Assembly: GCA_964540205.1 (NCBI GenBank) | Contig: CAZIMJ010000096.1 | Location: 1-17,875, forward strand | Direction of reading: 5' to 3' | Origin: WTAW01 sp964540205 | GTDB lineage: Bacteria > Acidobacteriota > Aminicenantia > Aminicenantales > Aminicenantaceae | DNA length: 17,875 nucleotides | Shown here: positions 1 through 7,388 of the stretch, piece after piece | Layout of the letters: each line of letters opens with the position of its first letter | Numbering within the stretch: position 1 is the first letter of the stretch | Notes under the pieces: model-generated | Seen by the model: the letters and a program-made list of their open reading frames with translations, nothing else | Told to the model about the DNA's origin: nothing | Databases searched by the model: none | Translations under genes and position numbers: made by a program

Positions 1-1
1 G

Positions 2-85
2 GATATACGGGGATCTTCTGTTATTGGAATTCTAATACAACATCTGAACGGAATAAAGAATGAAAAAGATGAAGAAAGTGCATGA
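2..85 (+). CDS. possible 3' end of a gene entering from the left
   Basis: The second forward frame is open from the window edge to a TGA at 83-85 and reads as 27 residues with a charged C-terminus (ending NEKDEESA). A terminator-like hairpin follows about 20 nt later, which fits a gene end. The fragment is too short to identify, and the open frame could be chance. Confidence 0.25.
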   Translation, partial: DIRGSSVIGILIQHLNGIKNEKDEESA

Positions 86-106
86 TCGGGAACTGTGTTC
101 AAGATG

Positions 107-130
107 TGCAGGCGAGTAGCTGCATTTTTT
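107..130 (+). terminator. possible rho-independent terminator
   Basis: A 5-bp stem (TGCAG 107-111 with CTGCA 120-124, 8-nt loop) is followed directly by six T residues at 125-130. The stem is short, so strength is doubtful. It would serve a plus-strand gene ending near 85. Confidence 0.35.
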
Positions 131-159
131 CTATAGCACATCTCTTATTTTGGCCAACC

Positions 160-185
160 CCCAAAGCCCCTCCTCATACTTTGGG
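160..185. other. inverted repeat downstream of the OmpA-domain gene
   Basis: CCCAAAG (160-166) and CTTTGGG (179-185) form a perfect 7-bp stem with a 12-nt loop. It lies 60-85 nt beyond the stop of the minus-strand OmpA-domain gene and could end or stabilise that transcript. There is no T-run on the minus-strand side, so it is not a standard intrinsic terminator. The rest of 131-245 shows nothing recognisable. Confidence 0.3.
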
Positions 186-245
186 AAAATTTATTTTATG
201 AAGAGCAGCTATTGATGTCAATAAGAAAGATTATGAAAATATGTG

Positions 246-917
246 TTACTTCTTTTTTATAACGATCTCGACTCTTCGGTTCTTCTGTCTTCCTTCAGGA
301 TTGTCCAGGCCATCGGGATTGGTGTTGGGAGCCACAGGTTTGGATTCTCCATAGCCGATGGTTTCTATGAGTTTAGAGTCCACTCCTGAGTTTTTAACAA
401 GCCAGTTCTTTACGGATTCAGCTCTTTTTTCTGAAAGTCCCTGGTTATATTCATCTGATCCTTTGGAGTCTGTATGGCCGGAAATAATGACCTTCGAGCT
501 TTCGGCGATTGTTATGACTTCTCCAACCTTTTTTAACATCTCTTCTGCCTCGGGTCTAATATCCCATTTATCAAAATCGAAAAGGACATCTCCAGAAAGC
601 TCGATTTGATACTCTGTTTCTGTTTCTTTGGCTCTCAGATCATCCAAGGTGGCTTTGATTTTTTCGCTTTTTGCCTCGATGCCACGAGTAATGCCCAAAA
701 TACTCACCACTCGGTAATCAATTGTTTTTGCTCCTCTGGTTGGACCGAGTGCTTTTAAAGCTTGGATGGCCTTTTTATGAGCATCAGGCGGGATAGTAAT
801 CTCTTTTTCCTCCTGTCCTATGAGGCTCCAGCTCCATTTTGTTAGCCCAAATAAAGAGAAAATACAAAAAATTGCCAGAGCGAGAATGAATGAATACTTT
901 AAATTTCTCATGAGCAT
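246..917 (-). CDS. OmpA-family peptidoglycan-binding membrane-anchored protein
   Basis: This 223-residue protein has one hydrophobic segment near residues 9-29 with no clear cleavage site, so it is probably an N-terminal membrane anchor. A linker of about 75 residues follows, then an OmpA C-terminal domain from about 107 to 220. Seen in the domain are the VLFDFDKWDIRPEA opening, GHTDSKG with Asp150, LSEKRA with Arg165 and the closing NRRVEIVI. In the family, the TD Asp and this Arg hold the diaminopimelate group of peptidoglycan, so the likely role is tethering the envelope to the wall. It starts 2 nt after the stop of the upstream secreted-protein gene and has no strong Shine-Dalgarno, which suggests translational coupling. 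ATG at 909-911 is an alternative start. There is no beta-barrel, so it is not a true OmpA porin. Domain call is sure; cellular partner is unknown. Confidence 0.94.
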   Translation of the reverse strand: MLMRNLKYSFILALAIFCIFSLFGLTKWSWSLIGQEEKEITIPPDAHKKAIQALKALGPTRGAKTIDYRVVSILGITRGIEAKSEKIKATLDDLRAKETETEYQIELSGDVLFDFDKWDIRPEAEEMLKKVGEVITIAESSKVIISGHTDSKGSDEYNQGLSEKRAESVKNWLVKNSGVDSKLIETIGYGESKPVAPNTNPDGLDNPEGRQKNRRVEIVIKKK

Positions 918-919
918 GA

Positions 920-1384
920 TTATTTCAATTCTACTTCTTCAAAAGGAAAGACTCCTGGAATGGAAACCGTGATTGTTTCAGGAGAATCCGCCGGCTTGGG
1001 GAACTTTATCCAAAGGCTCCTGTATTTTTCTGGGAAGATGTCAAACCAAAATCTTCCTCCATCTCCCTTGTCGGCCATGGGGCCAGCAATATAAATCCCA
1101 TCTGAATCTTTCAGGGCAAAGTATTTTTTCTGGTTCACCTCATCCATGAGGTAACTAGATCTGTAATCGATTTTCACGCTATGTTTTTCTGATCCGACAT
1201 TTCTGAGTTTGCATTTTACTGTAACAATATTGTTTTTGACTGTACAGCTTATCAAATCAACTTCGATTCCATCCCATGTGTCGCTTTCCTGAGTTTGTAT
1301 GGTTTCTTGAGCAAAAGAAATGGCCGCAAAGACAAAAAAGATGAGCAAGAAGGGAAGGATCATTTTTTTGAAAAAAATTGACAT
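920..1384 (-). CDS. small secreted protein of unknown function
   Basis: This 154-residue protein begins with a typical Sec signal peptide (FFKKM, hydrophobic core, cleavage likely after SFA near residue 25). The mature part is about 129 residues, rich in alternating hydrophobic residues, and contains CTVKNNIVTVKCKLRNVG and a GGRFWFDIFPEK segment. This suggests an immunoglobulin-like beta sandwich of the DUF4352/telokin type, which is an inference from pattern only. A good Shine-Dalgarno (AAGGAGG, about 5 nt before ATG) fixes the start. It is the first gene of a two-gene minus-strand operon with the OmpA-domain protein, so an envelope or periplasmic role is likely. No catalytic motif is visible. 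Confidence 0.88.
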   Translation of the reverse strand: MSIFFKKMILPFLLIFFVFAAISFAQETIQTQESDTWDGIEVDLISCTVKNNIVTVKCKLRNVGSEKHSVKIDYRSSYLMDEVNQKKYFALKDSDGIYIAGPMADKGDGGRFWFDIFPEKYRSLWIKFPKPADSPETITVSIPGVFPFEEVELK

Positions 1385-1438
1385 AGAAACCTCCTTATTT
1401 TGATTTTCAGAAAATATTCTATATAAGGATGTGTAATT

Positions 1439-1466
1439 ATTTTAACAGCATCTTGAGGAAATTCAA
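1439..1466 (-). promoter_or_regulatory. candidate sigma70 promoter for the secreted protein / OmpA operon
   Basis: Read on the minus strand, TTGAAT (1461-1466) and TAAAAT (1439-1444) are separated by 16 nt. The -10 element lies about 55 nt upstream of the ATG at 1384. The match is moderate and was found by eye. Confidence 0.4.
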
Positions 1467-1536
1467 GGTGAAATATGACACATTGGGGAGATATGTTAGA
1501 TATGAATATGGGCTATATGGGATTTGGGCGTCCTCA

Positions 1537-1548
1537 ATTTTATAAAAT
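1537..1548. repeat. 12-bp perfect palindrome next to the csgG-like promoter
   Basis: ATTTTATAAAAT is its own reverse complement and ends 5 nt before the candidate -35 box at 1554. It could be a regulator site or an UP-like AT tract in this divergent intergenic region. Confidence 0.35.
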
Positions 1549-1553
1549 AAGAC

Positions 1554-1584
1554 TTGACATTGGATGAGAGAAATAAGGTACACT
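1554..1584 (+). promoter_or_regulatory. candidate sigma70 promoter for the CsgG-family gene
   Basis: A perfect -35 box TTGACA (1554-1559) is followed after 19 nt by TACACT (1579-1584). The spacing is long. A start of transcription near 1591 would leave the AGGAGG site at 1605-1610 in the leader and would exclude the earlier in-frame ATG at 1589. Confidence 0.5.
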
Positions 1585-1618
1585 TCTAATGAACATTTAT
1601 AGAAAGGAGGATATCCTA

Positions 1619-2500
1619 ATGACAAGAAAGTATGGACTCTTCGCTTTGGTGTTGTCTCTTTTGTTACTCATGGCTTTTGTATCCCTCGCAAATGCACAGG
1701 GTAAACTGAGAGTGGCAGTCGTAAGGTTCGACAACAATAGTACATGGCATTGGTGGGGTGACAGGTTGGGAGAGGCAGCTGCAGATGTCTTTGTTACAGC
1801 TCTTATGGATAGTGGTAAGTTCAGCCTGATCGAAAGGGAAAAAGTGGATGCGGTCCTCATAGAACAGGACTTCGGTGCGTCGGGCCGAGTAACACCCCAG
1901 ACAGCCGCTAAAATCGGTAAGATGCTCGGTGTTGACCTCCTCTTAACTGGATCGGTCAGCCAATTCAGCGTCAGCCGTACAGGAGGTGGATTTAAGAGCT
2001 TGAGTGTTGGAGTGACAAAAGGGAAGGTTGTTCTTCAGGCCAGATTGATCAACACAACGACTGGCGAGATTGTCGTTGCGGCAGAGGAGAAGAATGAGAA
2101 AAACCTAGTGGGTGCTCGATATAAAAGCGCAAACTTTCATCAGAACTATGATTACGGACTTGCCAATGAAGTGATGCATCCGGCTGTAAAGAAAATGGTG
2201 GTGAAGATTGTCGAGAAATCGGCAGGAATGGCCACTTCGTCTCACTCCGGAAGAGTCATCAAGGTCGAAGGGAACAAAGTGTGGGTCAATATCGGAGCCA
2301 ATGCAGGGATTAAGATCGGCGATGAGTTTGAGGTCATTCGTAAAGGAGAAAAATTGATCGATCCGGACACGGGCCTCGCCCTGGGTTCAACGGAAGAATC
2401 AGTTGGGAAAATTGTGGTCGTTGAAGTCGAGGAGAAATACTCTGTCGCCACTATTCAAGGAGGAAACGCTCAGGCCCAAGATTACCTCAAAAAGATGTAA
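1619..2500 (+). CDS. CsgG-family secreted protein with C-terminal SH3-like domain
   Basis: The 293-residue protein has a signal peptide with cleavage likely after ANA near residue 26. A CsgG-type domain follows at about 29-203: KLRVAVVRFDNN, LMDSGKFSLIEREKVD, the GVDLLLTGSVSQF strand and the GEIV segment. Residues about 208-293 (GRVIKVEGNKVWVNIGANAG, GDEFEVIRKG) match the C-terminal SH3-like domain of flagellar assembly protein T. True CsgG is a lipoprotein forming the curli export pore. Here the cleavage region ANAQG has no Cys, so no lipidation is expected, and no csgA/B/E/F genes are in view. It is better described as a CsgG/FlgT-related periplasmic or outer-membrane assembly protein. The ATG at 1619 is chosen over 1589 because AGGAGG lies 8 nt before it. 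Confidence 0.92.
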   Translation: MTRKYGLFALVLSLLLLMAFVSLANAQGKLRVAVVRFDNNSTWHWWGDRLGEAAADVFVTALMDSGKFSLIEREKVDAVLIEQDFGASGRVTPQTAAKIGKMLGVDLLLTGSVSQFSVSRTGGGFKSLSVGVTKGKVVLQARLINTTTGEIVVAAEEKNEKNLVGARYKSANFHQNYDYGLANEVMHPAVKKMVVKIVEKSAGMATSSHSGRVIKVEGNKVWVNIGANAGIKIGDEFEVIRKGEKLIDPDTGLALGSTEESVGKIVVVEVEEKYSVATIQGGNAQAQDYLKKM

Positions 2501-2553
2501 TCTGTTTCAAATGTTTGTTCGAGGCATCATTGCTAATGAAATGACTAATGAGC

Positions 2554-5073
2554 TTATGAAGTTTTTCTCAAAGGCCTCGCTTCGAAGATGAAGACAGCTA
2601 TAATTGCCAGTAGAGTGAATAAAAACATCTTCCAAAGGGCAGAGGTCGCAGTCTGGCCAAGAATTTGTGGGAATGCGAGCCGTTCAGCTTCGGCGCTTAA
2701 AATAACGCTGAAGGCAGAATTGAAGATGGCGTAGAAAAGGCCAGTCAACGCTCCACCCAGGCCTCCCATCAGGATGCGCCGGGAAAGCAATGCCCCACCA
2801 GCCCATGCGGAGACCAGAATGACTGTGAGCACTGGCACCGAGATCACAAGCCACCAGATCTCCCCGAACGTGGGGATGTGTCCTTTCCATTGGAAATAAC
2901 CCCAATCTGTGAGCGCGAGCAGTGCAGAGCCCGTTAGGGCGCACAGCAGCACATGCCAATATCTCGGTTTTAATCGGACGCGGATCTCCCTCCGTTTTTG
3001 GATGCGGCGTTGGATGGTTAAGGGGTAGTTGTAAAAGAGATCGAATACCGCATGCTCCAGTAACGCCCCTCTCTCCCCGAATACAGGCACGATGTGTACT
3101 GCGCTTGTCGCCCAGTGACCTGCCATGAATCGAGCGAGATCCGGGTAGCGGTAGGCCATCTGGATGGGGAAAGCCAGATAGCCGATGTATTTAAAAAAAC
3201 TCAGAGGGAATGCGATGTTGTAGTCTTTAAAATTCCGCTCCCGGAGAACGAGGAATGTCACATAGAAACCTCTGGCCAGAGAACCCGGAGAGATGGGGAT
3301 CACCTGGAAAAGCCCCAGGATGAGGCCCGCATGGACCATGGCTTCCTGCCAGGATAGCTCCGGATGCATCCTGACGTAGATGATGGCCACTAAAACGGAC
3401 ACGATCTGCGTCACTGGGGCCGTACACACATGGACAGCCAGGCTTTTTAAGTATTTCTGGATAAAGGGCTCTTTGAGCTGAGAGGTGATGTGGGAGGCCT
3501 CTTCTTCGGTTAGCATCCCCGTTTCTTTTCCTTGAACAACAGTGTCTCGGAGCCATTTTTCCCTGACTTCTGCCTTAAAATAGAGCCGCAGGGGCCTTGC
3601 GAAGATGTTGTCCAGGGACTGGAGAAAAAATCGTCTGTCAGAAAAGAATCGATGGACCTTTGCTGGCAGAATACTGAGCGGCAGATGGGTATAGAATCTT
3701 ATGGGTGATCGGCTCAATTTTTGGGCGCGTTTGGCATCGACCCGGCCCGCCCTATGCCACCGGATGAGGGTTTCCGCGATCCGGGCTCGCCCCACCCGGA
3801 GGAAATAAGAAAAGCTGCTGATTAGCCGGCCATAATGTTTTCTGTAATCCTTTTGCCCCCAGATCTTTCTTATGAATTTCCCCAGAAAAGGGATGAGTCC
3901 GAGCAAGTAAAAAATAAGTGCAAGAAGTCTGTTTTTTGTTAGGCGATTAAAATGCTCGTTATCGATGTGATTGCGAACTCTCCAGCTCGTTATGCTCCCC
4001 TTCAGTATGGAAGACCAGAGTTTTAGACTGAAGAGCAGGCGGAAGTGATGATGAGTGATATCCGGCAGAAAGTCCCGGTAATCTCTTTCATTTTCTTTGA
4101 GCTCTTCCAAGGCATCGTCCATGTCTTCAAAAGTCTCAGGATTACGATTTACAAAACTCTCGAGTTTGGCCAGGCTCCCGCGGTCGAACTGCACCCAACT
4201 GCCGCGGGCTATCCCCTTGAGGATCAGCTTGAAATCTGCCGGACACATGGGGAGAAAAGGAAGCAGTGCCAAGCCTGCCCGGAAATCTACAGCCACATGT
4301 CCTTCATTGGGAGAGAACTCGCTCTCCAGCCGTTTGAGGGAGTTGGGCTGGCTTTTGCAGGTGGCCCATTCGTACTGCCGGGCAAGTTCCACGGCTCCCA
4401 TCTCATGCATGAGTTCGACGAATCGGACCATAAAGGCTTTTTTGGCCCGGTATTCGGGTGAGCCGATGTTGTCCTCCGGGTCTCCCACCTTCCAGTGGAA
4501 CCGGGCATCCAGGTCGTCATCCACTTCGAATCGCCACATCCGGCCGTCGATCCATTCGCTGAGCTCGCCGCAGCTTCCCAGTGCCGAGTCGATAAAAGTG
4601 GCATGGATATCCACGACAGCCCGCTCAGAGCCGAATTGGATTTTTGTCCCTCGGCGGAGAAATTTCTGCCATATCGCTCCAGCCCTGGCTGCAGAGAGAT
4701 TCACCTGAAGAGAGAAGGGGCCTTGAAACGCCAAAGCATAGATCACATTACGGAACAACCGTGTAAATCCTGAGGGGGGAATGAGGATCTTCATCGCACA
4801 GGTCTCCCCTGGTTGGATCCCCTCAATTTCTCCTTCTGAGGGTTCTGTACCGAGAACCTTCACTCTATAGACTTGGCCTGCGTATCCTCCGCCGATAAAA
4901 TCCTCGACAACAAGCTTCACCCGCCCGGATTTTGCGGGAACAACTCCCTTGATGTCGTAAAAGAGCTCTGTGCCCGGCTCGTACCGACGCAGGCGTATGG
5001 GACGAAGAATCTTCTGTTGATAAAAGAGAGCCTCTAGGTCTCTGATGGTTTGAACCGAGTAATCGTTTGCCAT
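2554..5073 (-). CDS. large membrane protein with N-terminal kinase-like (probably pseudokinase) domain
   Basis: I do not recognise this 839-residue protein as a named family. Residues about 55-300 show scattered protein-kinase features: a glycine-rich loop GGGYAGQVYRV at 61-71, a VAIK-like Lys95 in CAMKI, and a DFG-like VDFRAG with Asp263. The HRD region appears degenerate: LMHEMGAVELARQ at 221-233 follows the usual spacing but has Glu-Leu-Ala where HxD is expected. Hydrophobic segments occur near 383-400, 545-566, 577-596, 620-640, 705-722, 738-765, 770-793 and 813-831, so the C-terminal half is a polytopic membrane domain. It starts 7 nt after the AAA+ ATPase stop, without a clear Shine-Dalgarno, and is probably in the same operon. 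Kinase activity is not claimed. A distant relation to ABC1/UbiB-type atypical kinases is possible. Confidence 0.9.
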   Translation of the reverse strand: MANDYSVQTIRDLEALFYQQKILRPIRLRRYEPGTELFYDIKGVVPAKSGRVKLVVEDFIGGGYAGQVYRVKVLGTEPSEGEIEGIQPGETCAMKILIPPSGFTRLFRNVIYALAFQGPFSLQVNLSAARAGAIWQKFLRRGTKIQFGSERAVVDIHATFIDSALGSCGELSEWIDGRMWRFEVDDDLDARFHWKVGDPEDNIGSPEYRAKKAFMVRFVELMHEMGAVELARQYEWATCKSQPNSLKRLESEFSPNEGHVAVDFRAGLALLPFLPMCPADFKLILKGIARGSWVQFDRGSLAKLESFVNRNPETFEDMDDALEELKENERDYRDFLPDITHHHFRLLFSLKLWSSILKGSITSWRVRNHIDNEHFNRLTKNRLLALIFYLLGLIPFLGKFIRKIWGQKDYRKHYGRLISSFSYFLRVGRARIAETLIRWHRAGRVDAKRAQKLSRSPIRFYTHLPLSILPAKVHRFFSDRRFFLQSLDNIFARPLRLYFKAEVREKWLRDTVVQGKETGMLTEEEASHITSQLKEPFIQKYLKSLAVHVCTAPVTQIVSVLVAIIYVRMHPELSWQEAMVHAGLILGLFQVIPISPGSLARGFYVTFLVLRERNFKDYNIAFPLSFFKYIGYLAFPIQMAYRYPDLARFMAGHWATSAVHIVPVFGERGALLEHAVFDLFYNYPLTIQRRIQKRREIRVRLKPRYWHVLLCALTGSALLALTDWGYFQWKGHIPTFGEIWWLVISVPVLTVILVSAWAGGALLSRRILMGGLGGALTGLFYAIFNSAFSVILSAEAERLAFPQILGQTATSALWKMFLFTLLAIIAVFIFEARPLRKTS

Positions 5074-5080
5074 TTGTAAA

Positions 5081-6250
5081 TTAAAGATCGTTGTTCAACC
5101 TGGCGATGATATCATGAAGCGGTGTAACCATTACGCCATGCTTTATCGGATAGGACTCTTTTACCGGCGCCACCACGTATGCATCGTCAGGAGATATGTC
5201 TTCCAACGCGTTCCAGAACCCTTTGGTAACGCTTGGAATCGTTGACGACTTTAGTTCGAAGGCCAGCACTCGTCGGCCTCTTCTCAATACGAGATCAATC
5301 TCAGCTCCTGCGCCGGTTCTGTAGAAAGAAGGTTCGTAGCTTCTTGCAGACGCCAGAATATTCTCCATCGCAAATCCTTCAAAAGAGGCACCCACAACCG
5401 GGTGAGAAAGCAGATCGTCATGGGTGCGGATGTCAAGCAGTGCATGGAGAATGCCGCTGTCGCGGATATAGATCTTCGGCGATTTTACCAGTCTCTTTTT
5501 TAAATTTGGCGCATCGGGCATGAGGACGCGAATCATGAACGTATGTTCCAGAAGATCCACATATGATCGTATGGTATGAGAACTTACGCCCAGGGAATCA
5601 GCGAGTTTTGATGCATTCAGAAGTGATCCGTGAATATGCGCGCACATTTTCCAAAGTCTGCCGAGCTTTGCCGGCGGCATACGGAATCCGAGCATCCCGA
5701 TATCCCGTTCAAGGAATGTGCGGATGAAGTCCTTCCGCCACTGAAAACTGACATCGTCATCGGCCGCGAGACAACTTCTGGGGAAGCCGCCCCTCAACCA
5801 GAGGTGCTGAAAGCCACCAAGTGATGCAGGTTCAATCTCATTGAGTAGAAAAGGGGTCAGGTCAAGATAGGCAATTCGTCCGGCAAGGGATTCCGAGCTC
5901 TGACGGATCAAGTCGCGTCCGGCGGAGCCAAGAATCAGAAACTGGCCGTTTCTGCCGCGTTCATCCACAATGCTTCGAAGCGTTGCAAACAGTTCCGGGG
6001 CTCGTTGTATCTCGTCCAGACATACTAGGTCATCTTCATGTAAGCTGAAAAATGCCAGTGAATCATCCAGTTTTGCCAAATCGGCAGGATTCTCCAGATC
6101 CAGATAGACTGACTCTTTTAACGGTTTGACAATTTGTCCGGCCAAGGTGGTTTTACCGCACTGGCGAGGCCCCAAAATCGCAACGACCGGATTGTGGTGC
6201 AGCCGTTTGTTGATTTCCGTAGTGAGATTTCTTGGTATTAATCCTCTCAT
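5081..6250 (-). CDS. AAA+ ATPase with DUF4143 (AAA_14 family)
   Basis: A 389-residue ATPase of the AAA_14/DUF4143 family, usual length for the group. The N-terminal half has Walker A at 27-35 (GPRQCGKTT, Lys33), a Walker B LVCLDE with Asp79-Glu80, and the family GSAGRDLI stretch near 108-115. A helix-turn-helix-like part lies near 212-236 (ASKLADSLGVSSHTIRSYVDLL). The C-terminal DUF4143 part carries GAEIDLVLRRG and AFELK (Asp319, Glu332, Lys334), the pattern of a PD-(D/E)xK nuclease fold. The molecular role of the family is poorly known; members are common in variable genome regions. It is first in a minus-strand operon with the kinase-like membrane protein. The start has no Shine-Dalgarno, and the promoter is so close that the mRNA may be leaderless. 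Confidence 0.94.
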   Translation of the reverse strand: MRGLIPRNLTTEINKRLHHNPVVAILGPRQCGKTTLAGQIVKPLKESVYLDLENPADLAKLDDSLAFFSLHEDDLVCLDEIQRAPELFATLRSIVDERGRNGQFLILGSAGRDLIRQSSESLAGRIAYLDLTPFLLNEIEPASLGGFQHLWLRGGFPRSCLAADDDVSFQWRKDFIRTFLERDIGMLGFRMPPAKLGRLWKMCAHIHGSLLNASKLADSLGVSSHTIRSYVDLLEHTFMIRVLMPDAPNLKKRLVKSPKIYIRDSGILHALLDIRTHDDLLSHPVVGASFEGFAMENILASARSYEPSFYRTGAGAEIDLVLRRGRRVLAFELKSSTIPSVTKGFWNALEDISPDDAYVVAPVKESYPIKHGVMVTPLHDIIARLNNDL

Positions 6251-6258
6251 ATTTGAAG

Positions 6259-6287
6259 AGTATATTCATATTTGCAAGGAAAATCAA
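6259..6287 (-). promoter_or_regulatory. sigma70-type promoter for the AAA+ ATPase, possibly leaderless
   Basis: On the minus strand TTGATT (6282-6287) and TATACT (6259-6264) are separated by exactly 17 nt. Only 8 nt lie between the -10 box and the ATG at 6250, so transcription would begin at or next to the start codon. Confidence 0.55.
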
Positions 6288-6388
6288 GTGTGATTATCAG
6301 ATATCGTGTCTATCGCTTGTTATGTGTGTTTTTTGATAGATCCTCTCTCCTCCCTGACATTCTTTTCTCTCTTTTCCTAGATCAATCC

Positions 6389-6417
6389 ATGAGAATGTCG
6401 GTGGAATATGCTATAAT
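6389..6417 (+). promoter_or_regulatory. candidate extended -10 promoter for the scar ORF and methyltransferase
   Basis: TATAAT (6412-6417) is preceded by TGC, giving an extended -10 element TGCTATAAT. The -35 position (about 6389-6394) is poor, which is usual for extended -10 promoters. It would read through the 38-residue scar ORF into the methyltransferase gene. Confidence 0.5.
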
Positions 6418-6457
6418 TCTGATAATTTTTTTTAGACAGAAAGATAGGCGAATAGAG

Positions 6458-6574
6458 ATGACAAAAGCCCCGATCATCCAAGCACAGAAACTGACAAAGG
6501 TCTACTCCTCCGGAAGGATCGAAGTCACCGCCTTAAAAGATGTGGACCCGGTCGTTGCCCTCCGGCACGAATGA
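6458..6574 (+). pseudogene. in-frame deletion scar of an ABC transporter (ATPase N-terminus joined to permease C-terminus)
   Basis: This 38-residue ORF starts exactly like a LolD/MacB-type ABC ATPase (PIIQAQKLTKVYSSGRIEVTALKDV) but stops before Walker A. The last residues, DPVVALRHE and stop, match the usual C-terminal end of MacB/FtsX-like ABC permeases (consensus DPveALRyE). The simplest reading is a single in-frame deletion, with its junction near 6541-6550, that removed nearly all of an ATPase gene and the following permease gene. The stop is 7 nt from the methyltransferase ATG, so the remnant may now act only as a translated leader. The ATPase part is clear. The permease origin of the tail rests on nine residues and is an inference. 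Confidence 0.7.
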
Positions 6575-6581
6575 GACAACG

Positions 6582-7388
6582 ATGAGCCAATCGATGAAGA
6601 CATCAACTCCAAATTCGAGCTACCGGTCCTTTTGGGATGGGACCGGGGAATCCTTTCCTGCGTTTCACGGAGCGCCTTCCACCAAGTACTATTTTGAGTG
6701 TGAGCGGACTCTGTTCGAGTCCTTTTTCCCTGGCATGGAGGGAAAAAAGATTTTCAAATCGGACCTCTGGGATGAGGCGAAAAACACGCGGATTCTGAAA
6801 TGGGCTGCCGACCGGGGTGCTGAGGTCTACGGGCTTGATATTTCCTACCCCATCGTAAAGGACACCCAGGATCTTTTTCGCCGATCTTCACTCAAGTGCG
6901 GCATCATCGTCTCAGACTTACGTCAGATCGCATTTGACGATGAGTCCTTTGACTATATCTACAGTATGGGTACAATCGAGCATTTTAAGGAATACAGGCA
7001 AGCTTTGGGGGAGATCTATCGGGTTTTGAAAAAAGGAGGCAGGGCGATCATCGGAGTGCCGAACAAGTGGGACCCTTTCCTCAGGCCTGTGATGGTGACT
7101 TTCCTCAACTGGTTGAACCTGTATGGCTATGGCTATGAGAAATCGTTCAGCATGAGACGGCTAGAGCGTATGTTGCAAGATGTTGGATTCGAGATCCTTG
7201 AAAGGAGCGGAATTCTGTTCATGCCCGGCTCCCTGAGGATGCTGGACCTCTTCGTTCATGTGAATTGGCCAAAGGCATCTTTTATCATGGCCCCGTTCAT
7301 CCGCCCTTTTGCTTTCCTCTACAAGTCATTCCCTTCGTTGAGGCGGCATGGTTACCTTATCGCCAGCGTGGTCCAAAAACCCTCATAA
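6582..7388 (+). CDS. class I SAM-dependent methyltransferase
   Basis: A 268-residue methyltransferase of the Methyltransf_11 type. Residues about 56-160 form the Rossmann core: the acidic GLDIS (Asp86) after strand 2, SDLRQIAFDDESFDYIYSMGTIEHF (111-135), and the LKKGGRAIIGVPN turn (149-161). The glycine-rich motif I (DxGxGxG) is replaced by KSDLWDEAKNTRILKWA at 59-75, which is unusual. The C-terminal 100 residues include hydrophobic stretches (170-182, 232-250) that may lie against the membrane. The substrate is unknown; lipid, quinone or glycan acceptors are possible given the nearby glycosyltransferases. Start ATG 6582 is preferred because the longer version would run into the tail of the deletion scar. 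No strong Shine-Dalgarno; coupling to the scar ORF is likely. Confidence 0.91.
   Translation: MSQSMKTSTPNSSYRSFWDGTGESFPAFHGAPSTKYYFECERTLFESFFPGMEGKKIFKSDLWDEAKNTRILKWAADRGAEVYGLDISYPIVKDTQDLFRRSSLKCGIIVSDLRQIAFDDESFDYIYSMGTIEHFKEYRQALGEIYRVLKKGGRAIIGVPNKWDPFLRPVMVTFLNWLNLYGYGYEKSFSMRRLERMLQDVGFEILERSGILFMPGSLRMLDLFVHVNWPKASFIMAPFIRPFAFLYKSFPSLRRHGYLIASVVQKPS

Noticed and set aside
1589..1618. Upstream in-frame ATG of the CsgG-family gene
   Set aside because: The Shine-Dalgarno AGGAGG lies between this ATG and the one at 1619, and the candidate promoter would start transcription after it.
2520..2579. CGAGGC and GCCTCG as a terminator between the convergent genes
   Set aside because: The arms are about 48 nt apart, no T-run follows, and one arm lies inside the end of the 839-residue gene.
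3270..3320. IPISPGSLARGFYV in the membrane domain as the PGGxGxxE signature of lysylphosphatidylglycerol synthase-like flippases
   Set aside because: The second Gly and the Glu are missing and the surrounding helices do not clearly match; resemblance too weak for an assignment.
4097..4708. Plus-strand open frames of about 140-200 residues opposite the kinase-like gene
   Set aside because: Low-complexity Ser/Arg/Pro-rich products typical of antisense shadows; the minus-strand frame has the coherent kinase-like motifs.
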